Source of the DNA: Patescibacteria group bacterium
GTDB lineage: Bacteria > Patescibacteriota > Patescibacteriia > 2-12-FULL-60-25
Length of the DNA: 32,066 bases
Assembly: GCA_022703155.1 (NCBI GenBank)
Contig: JAKLEH010000014.1
Location: 1 to 32,066 of the forward strand
Reading direction: 5' to 3'
The translations under genes were made by a program, and so were the position numbers. The notes beneath the pieces are model-generated. The model saw only the letters and a list, made by a program, of their open reading frames with translations, did no database searches and was not told the origin of the DNA. This document shows positions 1-6,868 of the stretch, piece after piece. Every line of letters begins with the position of its first letter. Within the stretch, counting starts at the first letter, position 1.

Positions 1-11
1 TCGACGGAATG

Positions 12-37
12 GACTATATTCCTAGTCATAAGCTAGG
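12..37 (+). promoter_or_regulatory. Inverted repeats upstream of rrf2 gene (possible operator)
   Basis: Two overlapping inverted repeats lie 15-40 bases before the first start codon: gacta(12-16)/tagtc(23-27) and cctag(21-25)/ctagg(33-37). Rrf2-family regulators often repress their own Fe-S operon by binding such dyads, so autoregulation is a reasonable inference. No clear -35 box is visible. Confidence 0.35.
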
Positions 38-51
38 TTATTCCCACATTC

Positions 52-519
52 ATGAACTCCCTTTTCCGCGTTTCCGCCCGTAACCACGCCGGTCTCATAT
101 TGATGGCGGATTTGGCGACGGCCAAATCTGCAGCCCGAATCCCGAAGAGCGAAGCCCGTCATGCCGGACTTCGGACTCCGCGCTCAGGGCTGGAAGCCTT
201 CGTCTCCCTCAAAGACGTTGCCGAACGCATGGGCCTCTCGCAGGGATTTTTGGAAGAAATAGCTACGGATCTCAAAAAAGCCAAACTCATCCAAGGCCGC
301 AAAGGTCCGGGCGGAGGATACCGTTTGTCCAAACCGGCCAATAAAATCACGGCCGAGGAAGTTTTGGTCGCGCTCGAAGGTCCGGTGAACATGATCGGTT
401 GCACTTGCGGTCCGTGCGACAAGTCCGGTTGTTGCAGCTCTAAATCGCTCTGGTCGTTTTTGCAACGCGACGTTTTGAAGTCCCTAAAAAAGACCACGCT
501 GGCGGATATCGTGAAATGA
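52..519 (+). CDS. Rrf2 family transcriptional regulator (IscR-like)
   Basis: A 155-residue Rrf2-type DNA-binding protein, probably sensing Fe-S status. The winged helix-turn-helix is at about residues 51-91 (VSLKDVAERMGLSQGFLEEI, then the GPGGGYRLSKP wing). A cysteine cluster follows at C117, C119, C122, C127 and C128, where IscR-type members ligate an Fe-S cluster. It starts the operon and overlaps the cysteine desulfurase gene by four bases (ATGA), which fits control of Fe-S assembly. Oddity: the family N-terminus (residues 1-24) is separated from the helix-turn-helix by about 25 extra residues encoded by a GC-rich palindromic repeat (133-193). No good ribosome site is seen before ATG 52, but the N-terminus LFRVSARNHAGLILMADLA matches the family, which supports this start. 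Family call is firm; ligand and targets are inferred. Confidence 0.85.
   Translation: MNSLFRVSARNHAGLILMADLATAKSAARIPKSEARHAGLRTPRSGLEAFVSLKDVAERMGLSQGFLEEIATDLKKAKLIQGRKGPGGGYRLSKPANKITAEEVLVALEGPVNMIGCTCGPCDKSGCCSSKSLWSFLQRDVLKSLKKTTLADIVK
133..193 (+). repeat. Heptad-periodic palindromic insert inside rrf2 gene
   Basis: Short units of the gcccgaa type run into the core cgtcatgccggact and continue as the complementary type (ggacttc, ggactcc). The same core occurs inverted in the insert at 16681-16744 of the EpmA-like gene. It encodes about 20-25 residues absent from typical Rrf2 proteins and keeps the frame open. Confidence 0.7.
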
Positions 520-1871
520 ATATGATGAATGAACATCGTCGCAATCGTCGCCCGTCCCGCGTCCCAAGCCCTGGGACGTTGCGACGCGGGACGCGGGACG
601 CGTATCTGGACAATGCCGCCACCACTCCGGTCGATGCTCGCGTGGCCAAAGCCATGTTGCCGTACATGACCGAGGTTTACGCCAACCCGTCGTCTTTGCA
701 TTCGTTGGGTCAAAAGTCTGGAATGGCCGTGCGCCAGGCGCGTGAAACCATCGCGGAAATTCTGCATGCGCATGCGGACGAAATCGTGTTCACGTCCGGC
801 GGTACCGAGTCTGATAATTTGGCCATCGTGGGCGTCGTCCAAACGGCTACGCCGCGTATCCGGGCAGAGTTTGGCGCGGACGCCAAGCCGCATGTGGTCA
901 CTACGGCCATCGAACATCACGCGATTCTTGAACCTTTGTTGCACCTGCAAAAAACCGGCGACATCGAATTGACGGTCGTGGCGCCGCAAAAAAACGGCGT
1001 GGTCAAAGCCGCGGACGTCCTGTCGGCCGTCAACGAACGCACGGTGTTGGTCAGCGTGATGCATGCCAACAACGAAATCGGCACCATCCAACCCATCGAA
1101 GAAATAGGCAAGGGCATACTCAAAATCAGAAAAAATTCAATCAGTCGCAGTGCGCAGTCGCAGTCGGCGGCTCATCCGACTTCCGACTTCCGACTTCCGA
1201 CAATGTTCCCGCTATTTCACTCCGACGCCTGCCAAGCCGCGGGATATTTGGATTTGAACGTGGAAAAATCGCATGTTGATTTGATGACTTTGAACGGCGG
1301 CAAGATTTACGGCCCCAAGGGTATAGGCATGCTGTTCGTGCGTCGCGGCGTCAAACTCGCGCCTCAGGTTTTGGGCGGCGGCCAGGAGCGCGGCGTGCGC
1401 TCGGGCACGGAAAACGTCCCGGGCATCGTGGGTTTCGCGTTGGCGCTCGAGCTCGCGCAACAATTCAAGGACAAGGAATCCAAACGCCTCACGCTGTTGC
1501 GCGACCGCCTGATCGACGGCCTGTTGCGCATCCCCAAATCGCGCTTGAACGGCGACGCGGACAAGCGTTTGCCCAACAACGTCAACGTTTCGTTTTTGGA
1601 CATCGAGGGCGAAGCGGCCATGCTGTATTTGGACGCCAAAGGTGTCTATTGTTCGACCGGTTCGGCGTGCGCTTCGACCGCGCTCGAACCCTCGCATGTC
1701 ATCCGCGCTCTCGGCCTCTCGTACGAAGCCGCGCACGGTTCGTTGCGCTTTTCGCTCGGCCGCCATACGTCCAAGGCCGACGTGGACAAGGTCGTCAAAC
1801 TCCTGCCCGGCATCGTGGAACGCCTGCGCAAAATCAGTCCGGTTAATTTGGACATGAGTTATTTTGATTGA
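516..1871 (+). CDS. iscS: Cysteine desulfurase (IscS/NifS class V aminotransferase)
   Basis: PLP enzyme that removes sulfur from cysteine and passes it as a persulfide to the Fe-S scaffold. Visible landmarks: YLDNAATTPVD near residue 30, SGGTESDN (95-101), IEHHA with the ring-stacking His (132-136), HANNEIGT (183-190), HSDACQAAGY (235-244), the PLP lysine K263 in LNGGKIYGPKG, GGGQERGVRSGTEN (287-300), and the sulfur-carrying cysteine C385 in STGSACAST. At 451 residues it is about 60 longer than usual. Two stretches explain this: residues about 8-28 before the normal start region and about 207-229 in mid-protein, both encoded by palindromic or tandem heptad repeats. ATG 516 overlaps the rrf2 stop; ATG 522 and 525 are equally possible. 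The active site is complete, so it is probably functional. Confidence 0.95.
   Translation: MNMMNEHRRNRRPSRVPSPGTLRRGTRDAYLDNAATTPVDARVAKAMLPYMTEVYANPSSLHSLGQKSGMAVRQARETIAEILHAHADEIVFTSGGTESDNLAIVGVVQTATPRIRAEFGADAKPHVVTTAIEHHAILEPLLHLQKTGDIELTVVAPQKNGVVKAADVLSAVNERTVLVSVMHANNEIGTIQPIEEIGKGILKIRKNSISRSAQSQSAAHPTSDFRLPTMFPLFHSDACQAAGYLDLNVEKSHVDLMTLNGGKIYGPKGIGMLFVRRGVKLAPQVLGGGQERGVRSGTENVPGIVGFALALELAQQFKDKESKRLTLLRDRLIDGLLRIPKSRLNGDADKRLPNNVNVSFLDIEGEAAMLYLDAKGVYCSTGSACASTALEPSHVIRALGLSYEAAHGSLRFSLGRHTSKADVDKVVKLLPGIVERLRKISPVNLDMSYFD
551..601 (+). repeat. Heptad palindrome at the 5' end of iscS
   Basis: Perfect 13-bp inverted repeat, cgtcccgcgtccc at 553-565 with its reverse complement at 588-600. 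The units are cgtcccg / gacgcgg with a 7-bp period. It lies in frame between the start codon and the conserved LDNAATTP motif. The same unit recurs at 16443-16462. Confidence 0.75.
1141..1201 (+). repeat. Tandem heptad insert inside iscS
   Basis: The right half is three and a half copies of ccgactt (1176-1201). The left half (1144-1167) is built of gtcgca/gtcgg units that are roughly complementary, so dyad symmetry is imperfect. It encodes about 20 Ser/Arg/Gln-rich residues between the HANNEIGT region and the HSDACQAAG motif, where homologues have a short loop. Confidence 0.7.
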
Positions 1872-1882
1872 CCAAACATATT

Positions 1883-2527
1883 ATGACTATTTGGGATGGT
1901 ATCTACAAAAATTACCAACAGGGCGGAGAGGCTTGGGCCACGCTGGCCAAAGGTTTAGACCAGGACTTTTTGGATTTCGTGTCCGCGACTGAGTTTCCGA
2001 CCAAATGCGCATTGGACATCGGCTGCGGTACGGGCAAGTACTTGAAGTTCCTGAAGGAAGCGGGTTTTGAGGTGCGCGGCATCGATTCGAGCGAGACAGC
2101 GGTTACGATGTCCAAGGAGCTTTTGGGCGGCGATTCGGCCGATGTAACATTAGCCGACATGTTCGAGTATGAAATTCCAAAAGAAAAATTCGATTTGGTA
2201 TATTCCATCGCCACCATCCACCACGGCATAAAATCCAAGGTCGCATCGGCCATCGGCCGCATATACGAAGCGTTGTTGTCTGGCGGTTACGTTTTCGTCA
2301 CCTTGCCGGACGCGACCAGCGGCAAGAATTATTGGACGACTTTCAAGGATAAGGAAGAAATCGAACCCGGAACTTATGCGCCGCTTTCCGGTCCGGAAAA
2401 GGGTTTGGCGCACAGTTTTTACGACCGTCAGGATGTCGAAAGGATGTTCGAGCGGTTCGTTGAATTGAAGATTGAGCTGGACGACAAAGGACGATGGATC
2501 ATAAACGCCAAAAAACATATCGATTGA
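1883..2527 (+). CDS. Class I SAM-dependent methyltransferase
   Basis: About 214 residues with a Rossmann-type SAM-binding core: ALDIGCGTGKYLKFLKEAG (motif I), the acidic strand end VRGIDSS, and FDLVYSIATIHH (motif IV region). The substrate is unknown. ATG 1883 is preferred over the upstream in-frame TTG 1868, which would overlap the desulfurase stop. It sits between the desulfurase and the scaffold gene, so it is almost certainly co-transcribed with them. No partner in classical Isc systems corresponds to it, so a role in Fe-S assembly is only suggested by position. Confidence 0.85.
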   Translation: MTIWDGIYKNYQQGGEAWATLAKGLDQDFLDFVSATEFPTKCALDIGCGTGKYLKFLKEAGFEVRGIDSSETAVTMSKELLGGDSADVTLADMFEYEIPKEKFDLVYSIATIHHGIKSKVASAIGRIYEALLSGGYVFVTLPDATSGKNYWTTFKDKEEIEPGTYAPLSGPEKGLAHSFYDRQDVERMFERFVELKIELDDKGRWIINAKKHID

Positions 2528-3210
2528 TGCATATGCCCAAATCCCAAGCATCCGACGTGGTCGGCAAGTCCGCGTCCAACCAAGGCGGTTTCTATTCCGA
2601 CACGGTCAAGGAACATTTTTTCCATCCCAAGAATTTCATGGAGGACGAAGCCGGATACGAAGCCGACGGCACGGGCATGGTGGGCTCGCCCGCGTGCGGC
2701 GACGTGATGCGCGTCTGGATCAAGGTCGATCCCAAGACCGAGCGCATCCTGGAGTGCAAATGGAAGACGTTCGGTTGCGCTTCGGCCATCGCGGCCACGA
2801 GCATGATGTCGGTCATGGTTTCGGAAAACGGAGGCATGACGCTTGATGCAGCTCGTGAGCTCAAACCCCAACAGATCATGGAGCGCCTGGGCGGTTTGCC
2901 GGCGCGCAAAATCCATTGTTCGGTGTTGGGCGATAAAGCCTTGCGCGCGGCCATCAACGATTATTACCGCAAGACCGGCCAAACCGAAAAGATCGAAATC
3001 GAACAAGGCCGTATCGTCGACAAGGTTTTAAAGATCACGGACCACGACATCGAAGAAGCCGTGCTCGAAGGCGCCGACACTTTGGAAAAGGTCCAGGCCA
3101 AAACCAAAGTCGGCACCGGCGACCCGGCCTGCATCCCCGAAGTCGAGCAACTCATCCGGTTTTACAAAGAGAAGTATTGCGAGATGCAGAAGGAGGACGG
3201 TAGCCAGTAG
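2527..3210 (+). CDS. iscU: IscU/NifU-type Fe-S scaffold with degenerate BFD-like tail
   Basis: 227 residues from ATG 2527, which overlaps the previous stop (TGATG); an upstream in-frame ATG exists at 2494. Residues 20-150 are an IscU/NifU N-terminal domain with the three cluster cysteines C57 (SPACGD, with D59), C84 (FGCAS) and C131 (KIHCSVLGDKA). It should receive sulfur from the desulfurase encoded two genes upstream and assemble clusters. Residues 155-218 resemble the BFD-like [2Fe-2S] domain that follows in NifU (ITDHDIEEAVLEGADTLEKV...KVGTGDPAC). Only one conserved-type cysteine (C202) remains, and the usual CxC pair before the helix is missing, so this domain probably no longer binds a cluster. 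Confidence 0.9.
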   Translation: MHMPKSQASDVVGKSASNQGGFYSDTVKEHFFHPKNFMEDEAGYEADGTGMVGSPACGDVMRVWIKVDPKTERILECKWKTFGCASAIAATSMMSVMVSENGGMTLDAARELKPQQIMERLGGLPARKIHCSVLGDKALRAAINDYYRKTGQTEKIEIEQGRIVDKVLKITDHDIEEAVLEGADTLEKVQAKTKVGTGDPACIPEVEQLIRFYKEKYCEMQKEDGSQ

Positions 3211-3297
3211 ACGGTAGGGGGAGTCGACGGCTGTTGGTCGATGGTCATGTGCGGAGATGTAGAGTCGACGGTCGTTGGTCGATGGTCGAAGGTCGCG
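3204..3297 (+). repeat. Intergenic heptad repeats with a 26-bp direct repeat
   Basis: Two near-identical 26-bp copies start with gagtcgacgg at 3221-3246 and 3262-3287. Within and after them run ggtcgtt, ggtcgat, ggtcgaa, ggtcgcg with a 7-bp period. The block separates the scaffold stop from the operon terminator. Confidence 0.75.
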
Positions 3298-3314
3298 CAG
3301 ACCCAAGTCAAAAT

Positions 3315-3335
3315 GCCGACGTTGTCGGTTTTTTT
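3315..3335 (+). terminator. Terminator of the Fe-S operon
   Basis: Stem ccgac/gtcgg with a 3-base loop (3316-3328) followed by seven T residues. Confidence 0.75.
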
Positions 3336-3341
3336 GTTAAG

Positions 3342-3376
3342 AAAAATCCCCTGGATCGATCGCGTCGATTCAGGGG
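3342..3376 (-). terminator. Terminator of the small minus-strand gene
   Basis: Stem cccctgaatcga / tcgatccagggg (11 of 12 pairs) at 3348-3376, followed on the minus strand by a T run (the A run at 3342-3346). It faces the + strand terminator just upstream. Confidence 0.75.
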
Positions 3377-3392
3377 CGAGTGGTTTGAGGTT

Positions 3393-3563
3393 TTATTTCG
3401 TCCGCCGTCTCTCCTCTTCTTCCTTCTCCAAGAGCCTAGCCCATTCCTCGAAAGATTCGCTCACGCTGGCGCGGTCGTTGCGGTCCGCCTCAGCCTCCGC
3501 CGCGCTAAGCCAGCTCTTGAATTCTTCCGAATGCGTTTTCGCGTCCTTTTTTGTTTTAGACAT
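3393..3563 (-). CDS. Small charged helical protein, unknown function
   Basis: 56 residues, highly charged and helical (EEFKSWLSAAEAEADRND, then FEEWARLLEKEEEERRR). No known domain is recognised. The start at 3563 is chosen because GGAG lies six bases upstream. A promoter (3607-3634) and a terminator (3342-3376) frame it, so this looks like a real monocistronic gene. A longer reading to 3641 would place the promoter inside the coding region. Confidence 0.7.
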   Translation of the reverse strand: MSKTKKDAKTHSEEFKSWLSAAEAEADRNDRASVSESFEEWARLLEKEEEERRRTK

Positions 3564-3606
3564 TCTTTGCTCCGCTTTTAAAATTACGTTGGCAAGAAGT
3601 TCGCAT

Positions 3607-3634
3607 ATCATACGCGTTTTTTGGCTTTTGTCAA
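3607..3634 (-). promoter_or_regulatory. Promoter of the 56-residue gene
   Basis: Minus strand TTGACA (3634-3629), 16-base spacer, TATGAT (3612-3607). Confidence 0.7.
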
Positions 3635-3690
3635 GACGCATGGCGCCCCACCGAATCGCTTATCGGTTTTTCATCTTGGTTATTTGAGGG

Positions 3691-3719
3691 TTGACATTTT
3701 GGCTAATTTATGATGTGCT
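3691..3719 (+). promoter_or_regulatory. Promoter of the first coiled-coil membrane gene
   Basis: TTGACA (3691-3696), 17-base spacer, TGTGCT (3714-3719) inside TATGATGTGCT. The arrangement is the same as at 9801-9829 before the paralogous gene. Confidence 0.6.
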
Positions 3720-3805
3720 TGGACGGTTGGTTTTGGTAAAATAAAAGTAGCAACTTGGACAAAGAACAACGTTCAACGAAGAAACCATCGAGTAGGAGGC
3801 TTAAG

Positions 3806-6442
3806 ATGGCCAATAACCGCGAAATCTCATTCTGGTCGCGCATCTGGCCGACGTTCCTGCTCTTGTCCGCAAGATTGGCATGGAGCGTCCCGGTCATGTT
3901 GGTGGCATTGTTACTCTCAGGTTCGGCGCAAGCCGCGCCCGCGGGGGAGTGCCCCAAAGTCATGGCCAATACGCCAAGCGGCGTGGCCGTCAGGATCAGC
4001 GACGGGTGCGACCTGTTCCGCGTGGTACGCGCTTATCCGCTCATCGACCCGCAAACGGGCCGGCCTTATCCCACGCAGATCCAACTGCGTTCCATCTTCG
4101 CGGCCAACCAGGACCATTACGAAGACGGCGTGTTCGTGCGCCGCAGCGTGATGCGCGTGTGCGCGCGCCCTGGCAAGCCAGATGCGTACGCGGATGACGA
4201 CGAAAAGAACAACGTCTGCAAAAACGGCGACGGCCTGACGTATTACTTCGGCATTCCGGGCGTGAAAATCCTCATTCCTTCGAAGCGCCACTTCACTCCG
4301 GCCGAAGAAGTCGAGTTGACCAGGAAGCAATTGGAGGCCGAACAGGCAGCCAAGGACGCGGCCGCGGCCAAACGCAAAGCCGAGGAGCGCGAAGAGCGGA
4401 GCGTCGAGGTTAACGCCCAAGCCGCAGCCCGGATCGACGAGCTGGAAAAAAAGCTTGATGCCGGCAACGCGCAAATCTCCGAAATGCGAACTCCGGCGGC
4501 GCGTGGCCGCTGGTTCTGGTTGTTGCTGGCCGGCATCCTCGGTTTGGCCGCGTACGGCGTGGGCAGCACCATGGTCGCGGTCCGCGCCAAACAGCCCAAG
4601 CCCATCATCGCGTCTGGCAGTTTCTATCCGGACGTGGGCGTGGCATCGGAAATCTTGAGCGAGGAAAACGAAAAACTGAAGCGTTCGTACGCCGAAGCTT
4701 TGAACAACCTCAAGACCGTGCGCAATTCCTTTGAAATGGCCCAAGCGCGCATCGCGCAGCTCGAAGGCGACGTGGCCGCGCAAACAATGCTGGCCCTCAC
4801 GCGCCTGAACGAGCGCGAAGACGCCAAGAAGGAATGCGCCAAACTCCGCGAGGAAAACTCGCGGCTCAAGGAAGAAGGCGATCGGCTGAACGGTATGTAT
4901 ATCCGTCAAGAAGCCGAACTCAAGGACCGCTTGCGTCCCTCCTTCCGTCCGCCGGGTATGGAAAGCGATGCCGAGCTGCGCAACAAGGTGCAGGACTTGC
5001 GCGAATCGGTGACTTCCCTCGAACAGGTACGGACGCGACAGGCCCAACTGTTACAGCAGGCCAACGTGGAACTCGACAGCTTGCGCCGCCGCGTTACGGC
5101 CATGGAGGCCATCAAGAAGGCCGTGGAGTTCGAACGCGACCAGGCCGTGGAGGCCTCGCGGACCGCACAGGCGCGTGTCGCCAAGTTGCGGTTGGTCAAG
5201 CCTTTGCCCGACTTGCTGTCGGACGAAGACGAGGCCCCGACCAACGTCATGGACATTCCCATGGTGGCGGTATCGGACAAACTTTCCCCAGAGACACCCG
5301 AAGGCGTTCGGCATTCGGTGCCGCCGCCTCCGATTTCCGCAGAGAAGACCGACAAGCAAGCCTTGCTCAAAGAAATGGCAACGCTCCTCGAAGACGCTTG
5401 GAACGTGAAGCGCGAACGCTTGGGCGCCAGGTCAACGCTGGACAGCCTGTCGCAAGCCGTCGCCCAGTTGCGCGAAAGGATCGAAACTTCGCGTGACGGA
5501 AACGAAGCGGTGGCCCTGATGGCGCGTCTCGAGGAGTTGGAAAAGAAAACCGAGGTCATGCGCCAAACCTGGGAAGCTTTGTGTCAAAGGGAACAGGACA
5601 TGGAGCGCTTGGTGCATTCCAACGGTTTCGATGAGTTCATGTTGCGCCGCCATTCGTGGCAACCAGACGAAACCGCGGCCGATCAGGTTGTGGCCGTCGC
5701 CGCTTACAAAGCCGCGACCAACGAACTGTTGAGCGTCATCGCTCCCGAAGACAGATTCGTGGCTTTGACCGACGAAATGGGCGCCTTGCGTCGGGAACGC
5801 AACCACTACCGCGACGGCATCCATGAATTGGCTTCGGTCGCGTATGCGGACGACGACGCGGATCGCGTCTTGTCCATGGCGCCGGCCGAAAAGGTGCGTC
5901 ACGTGGTGGGCACGCTCACGGACATGGGGCGCCAATGGCTCATGGCCGCCAAGCAAGCGGCGCAAAGCGTAACCGAAAGCGGACCGCCGGCCACGCCCCA
6001 GACCACTTCGGATTTCGTGCGCGGCGGCACCTTGGCCAGCCGTCAGTTTGCCACTTTGGATCTGCAGTCCCTGCAATCCCTACTTTCGGCCATACCGTCT
6101 TACTTGGTGGTGGACGCGGTCAAGAGCTGCATCCGCGAATGGCTGTACCGGATCATGCGGGAAGGCGAGCGTGTATATACGGTCTACACTATGGAAGACC
6201 TCCACGAGCTCAACGCTTTCCTGTGTTCGCCCTTGGTCGGCGGTTTGGGCATGGACCTCTCGACCACCATCGGCAAATCGGTGGAAGGCCACCAGGTACA
6301 GCACGCCTCCGATTCCGCCTGCAGGCATCCGTCGTTCAAGACTTCGTCACAGATTCCGGGCCGGTTTCCGCATACGGTCAGGCCGGGGAACGATGGCTTC
6401 AGTTTGGACGATGTGGCCGCGGGCCTGAAGCGGAGCACGTAA
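3806..6442 (+). CDS. Large membrane-anchored coiled-coil protein (paralogue 1)
   Basis: 878 residues, no known family recognised. ATG 3806 follows a strong AGGAGG (3794-3799). Order: signal peptide (about 20-45, ending SAQA|AP); an exported domain with four cysteines (C49, C68, C119, C138) and a layout vaguely like a LysM unit; a charged helix (163-228); one membrane span (236-258); a long coiled coil (about 275-470); a Pro-rich linker; a second coiled coil; and a C-terminal domain (about 748-878) with ERVYTVYTMEDLHELNAFLC and VQHASDSACRH. The gene at 9918-13325 shares the whole plan, the cysteine spacing and the C-terminal motif. The exported domain should face outward and the coiled coil inward. 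A structural, cell-envelope or polarity role is possible but not shown. Confidence 0.85.
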   Translation: MANNREISFWSRIWPTFLLLSARLAWSVPVMLVALLLSGSAQAAPAGECPKVMANTPSGVAVRISDGCDLFRVVRAYPLIDPQTGRPYPTQIQLRSIFAANQDHYEDGVFVRRSVMRVCARPGKPDAYADDDEKNNVCKNGDGLTYYFGIPGVKILIPSKRHFTPAEEVELTRKQLEAEQAAKDAAAAKRKAEEREERSVEVNAQAAARIDELEKKLDAGNAQISEMRTPAARGRWFWLLLAGILGLAAYGVGSTMVAVRAKQPKPIIASGSFYPDVGVASEILSEENEKLKRSYAEALNNLKTVRNSFEMAQARIAQLEGDVAAQTMLALTRLNEREDAKKECAKLREENSRLKEEGDRLNGMYIRQEAELKDRLRPSFRPPGMESDAELRNKVQDLRESVTSLEQVRTRQAQLLQQANVELDSLRRRVTAMEAIKKAVEFERDQAVEASRTAQARVAKLRLVKPLPDLLSDEDEAPTNVMDIPMVAVSDKLSPETPEGVRHSVPPPPISAEKTDKQALLKEMATLLEDAWNVKRERLGARSTLDSLSQAVAQLRERIETSRDGNEAVALMARLEELEKKTEVMRQTWEALCQREQDMERLVHSNGFDEFMLRRHSWQPDETAADQVVAVAAYKAATNELLSVIAPEDRFVALTDEMGALRRERNHYRDGIHELASVAYADDDADRVLSMAPAEKVRHVVGTLTDMGRQWLMAAKQAAQSVTESGPPATPQTTSDFVRGGTLASRQFATLDLQSLQSLLSAIPSYLVVDAVKSCIREWLYRIMREGERVYTVYTMEDLHELNAFLCSPLVGGLGMDLSTTIGKSVEGHQVQHASDSACRHPSFKTSSQIPGRFPHTVRPGNDGFSLDDVAAGLKRST

Positions 6443-6450
6443 AACTTCTC

Positions 6451-6484
6451 ATCCCTGTGGGCTAATACCCCGGGGATTTTTTTT
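6451..6484 (+). terminator. Terminator of paralogue 1
   Basis: Stem atccc..ggg / ccc..gggat (6451-6476) followed by a run of eight T. Confidence 0.7.
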
Positions 6485-6511
6485 GACTTCAATTTTTTTT
6501 TCGTATAGACT
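6483..6511 (+). promoter_or_regulatory. Ferredoxin promoter
   Basis: TTGACT (6483-6488), 17-base spacer, TAGACT (6506-6511). The start codon follows only eight bases later, so the transcript has almost no leader. Confidence 0.6.
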
Positions 6512-6519
6512 TGCGGCGT

Positions 6520-6744
6520 ATGAAAAAAATCGCCAAAATCGTGGTGGACCGCGAAGTGTGCATCGGCGCCGCGCCGTGCGTGACGGTCGCGCCCGGAGTT
6601 TTCCAATTGGACGAGGAGAACAAGGCCGTTGTGGTCAACGCCGAAGGCTCGGACCAGGACACCATCCTGTTGGCCGCGCAGTCCTGTCCTGTCCAGGCCA
6701 TCTCGTTGTTTGACGAGGAGGGGAATCGGATTTTTCCGGAATAA
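6520..6744 (+). CDS. Small single-cluster ferredoxin (three-cysteine type)
   Basis: 74 residues. The motif is C14-x5-C20 (CIGAAPC), then AQSCPVQAI with C56. Position 17, normally the second cysteine of a CxxCxxC motif, is Ala, so three cysteines remain. This pattern is seen in Fer4_15-type ferredoxins that bind [3Fe-4S] or modified [4Fe-4S] clusters. It is an electron carrier whose partner is not evident here. ATG 6520 is preferred over TTG 6511, which lies inside the -10 box. It is monocistronic between two terminators. Confidence 0.85.
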   Translation: MKKIAKIVVDREVCIGAAPCVTVAPGVFQLDEENKAVVVNAEGSDQDTILLAAQSCPVQAISLFDEEGNRIFPE

Positions 6745-6755
6745 CTGGGGGTAAG

Positions 6756-6813
6756 CAACAAACTCCAAACAGCAAACAACAAAGTCGAATAAATTTTTGC
6801 TGTTTGTTGTTTG
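6756..6813 (+). repeat. Intergenic heptad palindrome (caaacaN units)
   Basis: Units ctccaaa, cagcaaa, caacaaa (7-bp period) are answered by gctgtttgttgtttg (6799-6813), which pairs with 6759-6773 at 13 of 15 positions. The 18-mer caacaaactccaaacagc (6756-6773) occurs inverted at 28317-28334. Confidence 0.75.
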
Positions 6814-6833
6814 AAAAAAGCTGTTTTTTTCCA

Positions 6834-6857
6834 TAAAAAAATCCGCCTTGGGCGGAT
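6834..6857 (-). terminator. Terminator of the cNMP-like coiled-coil gene
   Basis: Minus strand stem atccgcc/ggcggat (6841-6857) followed by a T run (A run at 6835-6841). Confidence 0.8.
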
Positions 6858-6868
6858 AAAGGAGATGG

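Noticed and set aside
159-1091. 310-codon minus-strand frame over rrf2 and iscS
   Set aside because: Shadow of two well-identified + strand genes.
3917-5047. 376-codon minus-strand frame over the first coiled-coil gene
   Set aside because: Shadow; the + strand gene has a strong ribosome site, a promoter and a paralogue with the same plan.
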